From: Pontibacter diazotrophicus
GTDB taxonomy: Bacteria; Bacteroidota; Bacteroidia; Cytophagales; Hymenobacteraceae
Length of the DNA stretch: 64,000 nucleotides
Assembly (NCBI RefSeq): GCF_003367245.1
Contig: NZ_QRGR01000017.1
Location: forward strand, 1 to 64,000
Reading direction: 5' to 3'
Under the pieces are notes generated by a model. That model was not told the origin of the DNA. It worked only from the letters and a program-made list of their open reading frames with translations, and searched no databases. A program made the position numbers and the translations under genes. Positions 26,268 to 34,664 of this stretch are shown in pieces; the first letter of the stretch is position 1, and every line of letters starts with the position of its first letter.

Positions 26268-27314
26268 ATGCCTCCAGCCAATTCTTTTACGGTTCAGCCT
26301 CTCACCGGCTCTAAGAAGCGTTTTCAGCAGATAGATGTTACCAAAGGCCTTGCTATCGTTTCGGTCATCCTGCTACATGCCTTTGAGAGAGACATTTTAA
26401 ACGAAACGTACGCCATTTACCACATCTGGCAGGCAGTGCCGGTGTTTATGGTTTTGATGGGAGTTAACTTAGGCATGGATTTTACAGGCAGTAAGCCGGA
26501 ACTCTCCTCCCTGTACACGAGAAAGTATTTTCGCAAGAAGGCAGAGCGCATCCTGTTTCCCCTGCTGTGGGTGTACGTGCTCTCTATACTGGCGGGCCTT
26601 GCCTGGCTTTTGCTCTACAACCAGCATAAGTTGGAGTTTAATGCCTACAATTTTATCGGGCTGTTACCCGTCACCGGGCCAGGTAACTACTTTGTGACGC
26701 TGATACTTCAGACCATCTTCTTCTTTCCTATAATAGATTATTTGTTTCAGCGGCAGCCTTCGTCTACTATTGTTTTGCTGATTGCTTTGGAAATCCTGTT
26801 TCTCGTTTGGAGTAGCCATGTTCGTTTATTCCAGGCAGAAGACTATTTGTACAGTGCGGCGCTGCCCCGTTATTTCTCTGCCATTGCTTTTGGCCTGGTG
26901 CTCTCCAAAAGTATGTTGCAGCCTCTCAGGGCAAATGTCATTCTTCTTTTCCTGACTATAGCGGCGGCGGGTTGTTTGTACCTCTACCGGATGGTGTATG
27001 CCGATTTAAATGTAAACTATATGACAGCGGAGTGGCAGACACAGAGCGTTTTGACCTTTGCCTATGCTGCGGCTATCGTATGGGGGCTTTTTAAAGCTTT
27101 ACCGGTGTTTTCTGACAATAAATTTCTTCACCTGTTTGCTGCTCTGGGCAAAGCATCCTACCACATTTTCCTCATCCAGATAGTGTACTTTGGTCTGTTT
27201 CCCAAGCAAAGTAGTGTGCTGATGGGGCTCTTTAGTTGTTTGCTGGCAGGTTACCTCTTCTACAAAGCAGATACAAAATATAGATTGAGCAAAAGAATAC
27301 TGTCACGGGCATAG
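26268..27314 (+). CDS. Acyltransferase-3 family membrane protein
   Basis: This 348-residue protein has about ten membrane helices. The opening motif QIDVTKGLAIVSVILLHAF carries the Asp and His typical of membrane O-acyltransferases of the acyltransferase-3 family (PF01757). RKKAERILFPLLWVYVLS is the usual charged loop after helix 2. Such enzymes acetylate or acylate surface sugars. Its neighbours are also envelope genes, a PagL-like deacylase and a GT39-type glycosyltransferase. A small hairpin follows at 27360-27376. Confidence 0.9.
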   Translation: MPPANSFTVQPLTGSKKRFQQIDVTKGLAIVSVILLHAFERDILNETYAIYHIWQAVPVFMVLMGVNLGMDFTGSKPELSSLYTRKYFRKKAERILFPLLWVYVLSILAGLAWLLLYNQHKLEFNAYNFIGLLPVTGPGNYFVTLILQTIFFFPIIDYLFQRQPSSTIVLLIALEILFLVWSSHVRLFQAEDYLYSAALPRYFSAIAFGLVLSKSMLQPLRANVILLFLTIAAAGCLYLYRMVYADLNVNYMTAEWQTQSVLTFAYAAAIVWGLFKALPVFSDNKFLHLFAALGKASYHIFLIQIVYFGLFPKQSSVLMGLFSCLLAGYLFYKADTKYRLSKRILSRA

Positions 27315-27359
27315 ATAAAAGGATACGGATATCTGGGTAAAAGTTAAATTCCAAAAAAT

Positions 27360-27376
27360 GCTGCTTCTAAAGCAGC
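27360..27376 (+). terminator. Short hairpin after the acyltransferase gene
   Basis: A 7-bp stem (27360-27366 with 27370-27376) and a 3-base loop are followed by TCCTTT. It is a weak terminator, 45 bases after the stop codon. Confidence 0.4.
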
Positions 27377-27413
27377 TCCTTTAAAACTTACACGTGGCCG
27401 GGGCGTAGTTAAT

Positions 27414-27421
27414 TACGTTTG
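27414..27421 (+). promoter_or_regulatory. Candidate -7 promoter box for the PagL-like gene
   Basis: TACGTTTG matches TAnnTTTG and ends 37 bases before the start codon at 27459. The -33 element is not obvious. Confidence 0.35.
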
Positions 27422-27458
27422 TTATTTCCAGGCGCTCACTTAAAAAGAGGGCAAACCG

Positions 27459-28607
27459 TTGTTTTCAATGTTGAAGTTTTTGAGTGTTGCTTTGTGCGGA
27501 TTTTACCGGTATCTTTTAATCAGCCTTTTAATTTTATTTTGCCTTATTCCGGAAGTACACGCACAGGATTCTAAACAAGATAGCAATATGCCCTGGTCGT
27601 TTGGAGTAAATGGCTACTATGGTACCCTATTCCGCTACAGAAGCGGACTTCCGGCGCTTAACTTCACACACCCCCTCGGAGTAGAGGTATTTGCCAACCG
27701 GCATACTGTAGGGAAGCGTGAGTGGGAAAGACATTTTAATTACCCACAGATCGGCTATGCCCTGGCTTATTATAATTATGGTGTTCCTGATGAACTGGGA
27801 GAGGCTGTAACACTTACCACCTACCTGGATAATGCTATCATAGAAGGCCGGAAAGGCAGCTTGCGGTTTAATGTGGGCACAGGATTGGTTTATTCAACAC
27901 GCCATTATGTACCTATTACGAACGAGCAGAATAAAGCCATCGGCAGCGCACTTGCTTTCTCTCTCCGTGGTACGCTCCGGTACGAGTTTCCGCTGAGCAG
28001 ACATACATTTATGAACCTGAACCTGGCTTTCCGTCATTTTTCCAACGGTGGCCTGGACAAGCCGAACAATGGCATGAACTTTCCGCTATTGGGGGTGGGG
28101 GTTAGGTATCAGCAGGGGGAGGTCCGGTATATAGAGCAAAACGATACTGTAGCAGCAACTATTGACAAAAGCATTAGGCTTAACCTCAGGGTTGCCGCCG
28201 GTGTAAAGGAGGTGTTGCTAATAGACGAGAAGCATCCTGTCTATACTCTTTCAGCTTATGCTAGTAAACGCATCACTAGAACCAGTAGCCTTTTGTTTGG
28301 AGTCGATGCTTTTCATGATACAGCATTACGGAATGAGTTTATCAACATGTCCCTGCAGCCACCTGATGAAGAACTGGAACCAAGAATGGCTGGAATTACT
28401 GTTGGCCATGAGTTGCACCTGAACCGGTTCTCCTTTATGTTTCAGTTCGGGCGCTATGTCTATCAGCCTTACAGGTTGTTTCCAAACAATTATCAGCGCT
28501 ACGGTCTGCAGTATTCTTTCACCAGGAATCTTTCTACCAGTGCCATGCTCATGGTGCACACCCGCACAGCCAACGTACTGGAATGGGGAATAGGGCTGCA
28601 TTTATAA
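27459..28607 (+). CDS. Acyloxyacyl hydrolase, PagL-like lipid A 3-O-deacylase
   Basis: The 382-residue product has a signal peptide ending near residue 35 (VHA-QDS) and an outer-membrane beta-barrel pattern to an aromatic-free terminus (GIGLHL). The PagL catalytic motif is present as AFRHFSNGGLDKPNNG (His193, Ser195, Asn196), matching the family HxSN. PagL removes the 3-O-linked fatty acid of lipid A in the outer membrane. This protein is about twice as long as Pseudomonas PagL, with two comparable barrel-like halves, but only the first half keeps the motif. The nearby acyltransferase supports an envelope role. Confidence 0.86.
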   Translation: MFSMLKFLSVALCGFYRYLLISLLILFCLIPEVHAQDSKQDSNMPWSFGVNGYYGTLFRYRSGLPALNFTHPLGVEVFANRHTVGKREWERHFNYPQIGYALAYYNYGVPDELGEAVTLTTYLDNAIIEGRKGSLRFNVGTGLVYSTRHYVPITNEQNKAIGSALAFSLRGTLRYEFPLSRHTFMNLNLAFRHFSNGGLDKPNNGMNFPLLGVGVRYQQGEVRYIEQNDTVAATIDKSIRLNLRVAAGVKEVLLIDEKHPVYTLSAYASKRITRTSSLLFGVDAFHDTALRNEFINMSLQPPDEELEPRMAGITVGHELHLNRFSFMFQFGRYVYQPYRLFPNNYQRYGLQYSFTRNLSTSAMLMVHTRTANVLEWGIGLHL

Positions 28608-29204
28608 TAGAGGGCAAGGATATGTATGAAGCTATTGGATTGCCGTGTTTACAAACGCTAACATACTTATTCCGGCTGTTACGCTTGGGATGGGAGTAAC
28701 AGCCGGTGGTGTCCGTTCTTAGCGAGTGGTGGATAAATGATAAAGGTTCCTGCCACACTGCATCTTGCTATTGCTTTTCCCGAAAGCTGAGACAGGAGAG
28801 TTATGTGCGGTATAGTTAAAAGCTGTTGCTTATTTTAATTTAGTTTTTAATAATTTGATTTTATCGTGAATATAGGTGATGTTTAATATGTAATGTGTTT
28901 AATTCGAGAGAAATAAAAGGAAGAGTCATAATAAGAAAAAAGCGGTATCAGGTTTTATTAACTTTCCCTTGCATCACTTTTTGACAAGGTTGAATAGACG
29001 CTGACTTCTTTTTTGCGTTAAAGGCAGATTAATACATTAACTTACAATCAACCGGTTGTTAGAGAAAGTCTGATAGGCGCCCGGCTACCAAACTATGAAT
29101 GCTTTTTTGCTTTGATTACTACGACCTGAAAGTGATCGAAGTACCAAATAGCAATAAAAAAATTTAGGATAAGATCTGAAGTGAAATCTTAATCGTGATC
29201 CAGA
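28608..29204. other. Intergenic region with one terminator hairpin
   Basis: About 600 bases lie between the PagL-like and GT39-like genes. The first part carries an 11-bp hairpin (28672-28682 with 28696-28706) that likely terminates the PagL-like gene. The rest is AT-rich with no coding frame, RNA gene or repeat that I can support. Confidence 0.55.
28672..28706 (+). terminator. Terminator hairpin after the PagL-like gene
   Basis: A perfect 11-bp GC-rich stem (28672-28682 with 28696-28706) and a 13-base loop lie 64 bases past the stop codon. No T-run follows. Confidence 0.5.
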
Positions 29205-30878
29205 ATGCCGACATCTTTTAATACGACTTTTCCTGAAGTCAGTAAGAGCCCTGTATTACCCTCAGCGGGCGGGCGAGTAAATAAAGAGTGGATTACCGTT
29301 GTTTGGATTTTGATGGGAGCCGGAGTTTTTTTTCGGCTCTTCCATTTTTTAGATAACAGGTCTTTATATGTAGATGAGATCTTTCTGGCTACCAGCCTGG
29401 TGAAGATGAATTTCTGGGAACTGACAGCTCCCATGCTGGAATACGAGCAGAAGGCACCGCTCGGCTTTCTGTGGATGGAGCGGCTGATGGTGCTGCTCTT
29501 CGGGACTGGAGAGATGGCACTCAGGCTCTTCCCTCTGATATGTGGTGTTGCATCCCTGTTTCTGTTTCTGCCTGTAGCGCGCTACTTCTTAAAGCCCGTA
29601 GGCGTGGTGGTTGCGATAGGTGTGTTGGCGGCAGCACCACCATTGGTTTATCACGCTGTGGAAGTTAAGCAATACAGCACAGAGATGTTTGCTACGGTAG
29701 TCGCTTTGTATCTCTATATCCGATTTCATAAAAAGATGGCCCTTCCCTCACTTCTCCTGTGGGGGCTTAGCGGGGCAGTAATTCTCTGGTTTTCCTTCTC
29801 GTCTATCTTTATACTGGCAGGTATGGCTTTCGGTGTCTGCCTGCACTACCTGTTAAAGAAGGAATGGCGGCACCTGTTCCGGTCCATCAATCCTTTCTCT
29901 ATGTGGCTCGTCAGCTTTGCCGCCACCTACTTTCTGTTTACTCACAAGCACGGAGACTCAGAGTGGCTGCTGCACTGGTTTAGGACTCGCGATAGTTTTA
30001 TGCCTTTGCCGCCAACTTCCCTCTCGGAATTGAGTTGGTTTTTTAAGAAAATTTTTTCTGTCCTCCATTACCCGCTGGGCTTGTCATGGTTAGACCTTTC
30101 ACCATCTGCTAACCCCATAGTTCGGATTATCGCCAGAATGTCTTTATTGCCTTTGGCAGTATTGGCTGTAGGGTTTGCGGTTTTCTACAGGAAAGACAGG
30201 AAGCATTTCATGGTGCTGGTTTTCCCTGTCCTGCTGGTGCTAATTGCCTCTGGATTGGAACTGTACCCGTTCATGGATCGGCTCGTCGTTTTTCTGGCTC
30301 CTGTGCTGATTCTTATTCTGGCGCTGGGCTGTGAGAAACTGTCAGTCTTTTTCTTCAAAACAGCTAGAGGGCGCTTCATTCTGCCTGCACTACTACTTCT
30401 GGGGCCCCTGGCGAATTCATCCCATCAAATAATAAACCGGGATGTTTTCGGGGATTATAAGAAGTCATACCAGAGGGAAACACTCTCTTATATTGACGAC
30501 AGATTCCAGGAGGGAGACGCCGTTTACATCTATTGGAATGACCTGGTTGGCTACCGTTACTATAAAGCGATGCGGGGTTTCAGATTTGAAGCTGTGGAAG
30601 GCAAAGATTACCGCTATGTGGCAAAAGATGAAGCTGACTACTACAGAAGATTAAGTGCTGATTTCGAAAAGCTTAGCGGGAATAAGCGTGTGTGGCTGGT
30701 CTACAGCAACTGGGCCTGGTTCAACATCGGGGATTTTGATGGGCAACCTGCCTGGTACTATGCCCCGGAAAGTAGTAGAGCTACCCTGCATAAAACCTTT
30801 TCTACTATAGGGGAAGAAATAGATACCTATAAAACGACAGAGGTAAATGTGCATTTGTTTGATTTACAAGAAAGGTAA
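29205..30878 (+). CDS. GT39-type (ArnT/PMT_2-like) glycosyltransferase family protein
   Basis: This 557-residue multi-pass membrane protein has about ten helices. The first extracytoplasmic loop has the acidic motif DNRSLYVDEIFLA typical of GT-C enzymes. The conserved EVKQYSTEMFATVV follows the third helix. The soluble C-terminal domain (about 400-557) has WNDLVGYRYYKAMRGFRFEAVEG. Such proteins transfer a lipid-linked sugar to proteins, lipid A or other envelope glycans; the acceptor is unknown. The long gap upstream suggests its own promoter. Confidence 0.85.
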   Translation: MPTSFNTTFPEVSKSPVLPSAGGRVNKEWITVVWILMGAGVFFRLFHFLDNRSLYVDEIFLATSLVKMNFWELTAPMLEYEQKAPLGFLWMERLMVLLFGTGEMALRLFPLICGVASLFLFLPVARYFLKPVGVVVAIGVLAAAPPLVYHAVEVKQYSTEMFATVVALYLYIRFHKKMALPSLLLWGLSGAVILWFSFSSIFILAGMAFGVCLHYLLKKEWRHLFRSINPFSMWLVSFAATYFLFTHKHGDSEWLLHWFRTRDSFMPLPPTSLSELSWFFKKIFSVLHYPLGLSWLDLSPSANPIVRIIARMSLLPLAVLAVGFAVFYRKDRKHFMVLVFPVLLVLIASGLELYPFMDRLVVFLAPVLILILALGCEKLSVFFFKTARGRFILPALLLLGPLANSSHQIINRDVFGDYKKSYQRETLSYIDDRFQEGDAVYIYWNDLVGYRYYKAMRGFRFEAVEGKDYRYVAKDEADYYRRLSADFEKLSGNKRVWLVYSNWAWFNIGDFDGQPAWYYAPESSRATLHKTFSTIGEEIDTYKTTEVNVHLFDLQER

Positions 30879-30964
30879 TTTTATCTTATGCCACACTATA
30901 CTATTGAATAGGATAAAAAGCGTAAAATCTTTACTCACCCTCAACGCATAAGCAGCAGATTTAA

Positions 30965-32206
30965 ATGAACCAGCCATTTCCGATACAGCAGGTACGTGCG
31001 GCGTTTCCCGCATTAAGAGAAGACGAAAACAGAAAACCTCTTATTTTCTTTGACGGCCCTGGCGGAACACAAATGGCTGGAAGCGCTGCAGAAGCTATGA
31101 TGGCTTATATTTCAGACGGAATGGCCAACCTACACGGCACCTTCCCGACAAGCATACGAACAGACGACATGATTGCAGAGGCAAGAAGTGCCGTTGCGGA
31201 TCTCTTAAACTGCGAGCCATCAGAAGTAGCCTTCGGTCAGAACATGACGACTCTCGCTTTTTCCATTGCCAGAAGCCTGGCTTCTCTTATAGAAGAAGGG
31301 GACGAAATTGTAGTGACGGAACTGGACCACCGCGCCAACGTGGATCCCTGGGTGACGCTTGCCAAAGACAAGGGCGCTGTGGTAAAGTTCATACAGCTGA
31401 ATCCGGAGACATTCACCCTGGACCTGGACACACTGGACGAGGTGATTACCGACAGAACAAAGCTAATAGCGGTTGGTATGTCGTCGAATGTGACGGGTAC
31501 AGTAACGGATATAGAAAGAATCAAGCTCAGAGCAAAGGCCGTAGGTGCCATTTTTATAGTAGACGCTGTACATGCTGTGCCACACCTGCCTATTGATTTC
31601 AAAAAGTTAGGCGTTGATATTTTGCTGTGCTCGGCTTATAAGTTCTTCGGTCCTCATATCGGTATGTCTGTTATTTCGGCTTCGCTTTTCGACAAGCTAC
31701 CAGTTTACAAACTGAAGCCGGCTCCGCAGGAAATCCCTTACAAACTCGAAACCGGAACGCAGAACCATGAGGCTATTGCAGGCTTAATTGGAGCGATAGC
31801 GTTTATTCAAAGCCTTGGTGAGGGCGGCACACGCAGGGAGAAGTTGCTTTCGGGCATGCAGCGGATTGCTGCCTATGAAGATGAACTGACCGAAAAGATA
31901 GAAAGCTTCCTGGGAAATATTCCGCAGGTTCAACTTTACCGCGCACCAAAAGGCGTCCGGAAAACACCAACTTTTGCCTTTACCATCGTAGGTGTGAACT
32001 CCAGGGAAGCAACGGCCTGGTTCGCCGAAAACTATCATATGTGTATTGCCGACGGAGATTTTTACGCTTCCACAATGGCGGAGAAACTGGGAGTATATGA
32101 CAGGGGCGGCTGGATTCGAATCGGGTTGGCTCCTTATAACACAGCAGAGGAAATAGAGCTTTTTAAAGAAGGACTACAGTGGTTTCTTACTGAACATAAG
32201 AAGTAG
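30965..32206 (+). CDS. SufS-like PLP enzyme (cysteine desulfurase-like, TIGR01976)
   Basis: This 413-residue fold-type I aminotransferase class V protein has the PLP lysine Lys226 in SAYKFFGPH. The cofactor-binding Asp200 and His203 lie in IFIVDAVHAVPH, and FFDGPGGTQM is near residue 28. It belongs to the cysteine desulfurase-like family, but the SufS mobile loop with the catalytic Cys (RTGxHC) is replaced by CIADGDFYASTMAEKLG near residues 359-375. It may therefore be a lyase or aminotransferase on another substrate. It is a single gene with an AT-rich hairpin after it. Confidence 0.92.
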   Translation: MNQPFPIQQVRAAFPALREDENRKPLIFFDGPGGTQMAGSAAEAMMAYISDGMANLHGTFPTSIRTDDMIAEARSAVADLLNCEPSEVAFGQNMTTLAFSIARSLASLIEEGDEIVVTELDHRANVDPWVTLAKDKGAVVKFIQLNPETFTLDLDTLDEVITDRTKLIAVGMSSNVTGTVTDIERIKLRAKAVGAIFIVDAVHAVPHLPIDFKKLGVDILLCSAYKFFGPHIGMSVISASLFDKLPVYKLKPAPQEIPYKLETGTQNHEAIAGLIGAIAFIQSLGEGGTRREKLLSGMQRIAAYEDELTEKIESFLGNIPQVQLYRAPKGVRKTPTFAFTIVGVNSREATAWFAENYHMCIADGDFYASTMAEKLGVYDRGGWIRIGLAPYNTAEEIELFKEGLQWFLTEHKK

Positions 32207-32214
32207 TCTTACCC

Positions 32215-32279
32215 AAATAATAATCTCCCATAGTCCGTCCTCTGTATGCCTTGCCTTTAATATGGGGAGATTATTATTT
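32215..32279. terminator. Long inverted repeat after the SufS-like gene
   Basis: A 15-bp stem (32215-32229 with 32265-32279) with a 35-base loop lies between convergent genes. It can serve as a bidirectional terminator and borders the orphan gene at 32285. Confidence 0.5.
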
Positions 32280-32284
32280 GGCAT

Positions 32285-32911
32285 TTATCTTATGTCAAAT
32301 CTACTTTCAAACTCCTGTATCAGCACATCAAAGTCTTCTTTTAGTTCCTCGTAATCCGGCTCGAACGCAGGAACTTTACTTTCATCAAAGGTGTCCTCAT
32401 GGCCCCAGCGAGGCCAGAAAGTATTATCATAAAAGAAATCCCAAAGGTCTCTTACTGAATTATCATAAGTTAAATCTATAAGTTCCTCATTCCCTAGTTG
32501 GTGGCCCAGGTCTCCGAAAAGGTTGATGAAGTTAACTGCTTCTTCAATAAAATCCTGGCTCATATCTTTGGCTAAGATAGATGCTTCTATAAGTTTTATA
32601 TCATAGACTATAGAAGGAGCAGGATCCGACAGAAATGCCCTGATCAACCACTCTTTTGTTTTCTCGTTATCAGGGAACGGTATCTCCAGGTCCTTCAGAG
32701 CATTCAGCAGCCTCATAGGCGTAGTTGCTGTTACTATCTTATTGTCTTTAGAAAGTATAAACTTATCAGTCCGGTCTCTTTCATCGGTTGAGTCGGATAG
32801 CCAGATGTGGTACAAGGGAGAGTCGAAATGGGCCGAGACATAAGCGTGTATCCAAGTTTCATACTGCTGGCATAAGTCTTCAAATTCCCCTCCAGATCCT
32901 GTTGATCCCAT
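32285..32911 (-). CDS. Acidic hypothetical protein
   Basis: This 208-residue protein is soluble and very acidic (for example DYEELKEDFDVLIQEFESRF and HEDTFDESKVPAFEPDYEE near the C-terminus). It has many Trp and Tyr residues (LWDFFYDNTFWPRWGHED). I recognise no family. Its size, acidity and isolated position between genes resemble immunity proteins of toxin systems, but no toxin gene is adjacent. The opening MGSTGSGGEFED is low-complexity, and the real start could lie a few codons later. Confidence 0.72.
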   Translation of the reverse strand: MGSTGSGGEFEDLCQQYETWIHAYVSAHFDSPLYHIWLSDSTDERDRTDKFILSKDNKIVTATTPMRLLNALKDLEIPFPDNEKTKEWLIRAFLSDPAPSIVYDIKLIEASILAKDMSQDFIEEAVNFINLFGDLGHQLGNEELIDLTYDNSVRDLWDFFYDNTFWPRWGHEDTFDESKVPAFEPDYEELKEDFDVLIQEFESRFDIR

Positions 32912-33020
32912 ATGTTTTTCTAGTTCGTGATAAACATACTATACGAGATGAAGCGCAGGGTATTTATCACCCTAAAAATAATTTTATTTGTAATTCAATA
33001 AAGCCGGAGGCACACTTCAC

Positions 33021-34481
33021 TCAACGAAGCGTCAATGTTGTAAACGTGTTCAGCAACGTTGTGATGAGGTTGATGAGTGCTGTGGGGTAAACACCGATGC
33101 CTATCAGCAGCAGTGCAAGCACAGTTAAAGTACCCATACTGGCCACATAGATGGAGGGGCGAAGTTGTCTGCGTGGTTCCATCGCTGCCTCAGGCTGCTG
33201 AAACATCACGGCAATGATCTTGATGTAGTAGTACAAGCCAATTACACTGTTGAGCACGAGGATAGCCACTGGTAGCCAGAGTTGGGTATTTACGCCTGTT
33301 GCAATGATATAGAACTTGCCTACAAAGCCAGCGGTAAGCGGGATGCCTGCCAGCGAGAGCAGCATCGCCGTGAAAATTGCCGCCGTCCACGGGCGACGCC
33401 AGAGCAGGCCTTTGAAATCTTCCATACGCTCAGCATCACGGTCCTTGTCAGAGAGCATAGCGATAACACCAAATGCACCGACTGTTGTTATAAAGTAAGC
33501 CACGAGGTAAAAGGTAATCGCCTCAACGCCCATCTGGTTGCCTGCCAGAAAAGCCACAAGCAAATAGCCCAGGTGGGAAATGGAGGAATAGGCGAGGATA
33601 CGTTTTACGTTTTGCTGCATCAGGGCCAGCAGGTTGCCCGCAAACATAGAGGCGATGGCAATAATAGTGAAAATCAGTACCAGGGTAGGGTAGCGGAAAC
33701 CGTCTACTTCCATAAAAAAACGAATCAGCAGGCCCAGCACGCCACCCTTGGAAACAGTGGCGATAAAAGCCGTGACAGGCGCAGGTGCCCCTTCATATAC
33801 ATCGGGGGTCCACATATGGAACGGCACCACGCTCAGCTTAAAACCGATGCCGATGATCATCATGCCAAAGCCAGTGATGAGCAGCAGCGGAAGCCTATCG
33901 AAAGCAGCGATGGCGGTGGCTATTCCCGTAAAGGTCATGGTGCCGGTGGCGGCATACACCAATGCCATTCCGAACAGCAGAAAAGCAGAAGAGAAGGCAG
34001 CCAGGATGAGGTATTTAATGCCTGCCTCATCGGAACGCTCACGGGTACGGAGGTACGCAATCAGGGAATATAGTGCCACGCTCAGTATCTCGAGGCCCAG
34101 GAAAAAAGAAGCGAAGTGTTTACTGATAACCATGACACAGGCCCCCAGCGTGGACAGTATCAGCAGGATATAATATTCTTCCTTCCGCTCTTCGCGCTGC
34201 TCAAAATATGCATAGGAAAGCATGCTGATAAGCAGCGCCGTGACCAGCATCAGCCCGATATAAAACGCCGAAAAACCGTCCATCACAAATAACGGCTCAA
34301 TGGTATAAGGCGCTGCCACATGTTGCTCAAAAAGGGAGGCAAAGGCTGCTACAAAAGAAACCGCCGTAATCACGTAGATAATTTTGTGGTTGCGCCACGC
34401 TGAAATCACCAGCATACTGACCAACGCGCCTACTGTTAAAATGAGCAGTGGCATCAGGTGAATAAAGTCATTTACGCTCAT
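33021..34481 (-). CDS. nuoN: NADH-quinone oxidoreductase subunit N
   Basis: This 486-residue membrane subunit of complex I has 14 predicted helices and pumps protons in the membrane arm. The antiporter-like core has the conserved Lys in the region FGMMIIGIGFKLSVVPFHMWTPDVYEGAPAPVTAF and the proline-broken helix motifs. Its length equals E. coli NuoN. It is the last gene of the nuo locus. A REP-like element separates it from nuoM by about 180 bases. Confidence 0.97.
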   Translation of the reverse strand: MSVNDFIHLMPLLILTVGALVSMLVISAWRNHKIIYVITAVSFVAAFASLFEQHVAAPYTIEPLFVMDGFSAFYIGLMLVTALLISMLSYAYFEQREERKEEYYILLILSTLGACVMVISKHFASFFLGLEILSVALYSLIAYLRTRERSDEAGIKYLILAAFSSAFLLFGMALVYAATGTMTFTGIATAIAAFDRLPLLLITGFGMMIIGIGFKLSVVPFHMWTPDVYEGAPAPVTAFIATVSKGGVLGLLIRFFMEVDGFRYPTLVLIFTIIAIASMFAGNLLALMQQNVKRILAYSSISHLGYLLVAFLAGNQMGVEAITFYLVAYFITTVGAFGVIAMLSDKDRDAERMEDFKGLLWRRPWTAAIFTAMLLSLAGIPLTAGFVGKFYIIATGVNTQLWLPVAILVLNSVIGLYYYIKIIAVMFQQPEAAMEPRRQLRPSIYVASMGTLTVLALLLIGIGVYPTALINLITTLLNTFTTLTLR

Positions 34482-34517
34482 GGGCTTTGGGTTTATTTTT
34501 CATTTACACTTTCGAAC

Positions 34518-34656
34518 GTTCCCCTTTAAAGGGGGTAGGAGGATGGTTATACCTGCAGAACATCAAGAGAGACCTGTTGCATCTGCTTTTGAAAAGTAGC
34601 AGAGCCTTTCTAAGCCTCAGCCTGCTTGTCATCCCCCTTACCCCCTTCAAAGGGGA
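34518..34656. repeat. REP-like inverted repeat pair between nuoN and nuoM
   Basis: A GC-rich element at 34518-34544 (CCCCTTTAAAGGGGG core) and its near-exact inverted copy at 34631-34656 enclose 86 bases. Related TTTAAAGGGGG elements are known as dispersed intergenic repeats in Bacteroidota. A reading frame that crosses it (34487-34675) only translates the repeat. Confidence 0.7.
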
Positions 34657-34664
34657 CTTATGTA

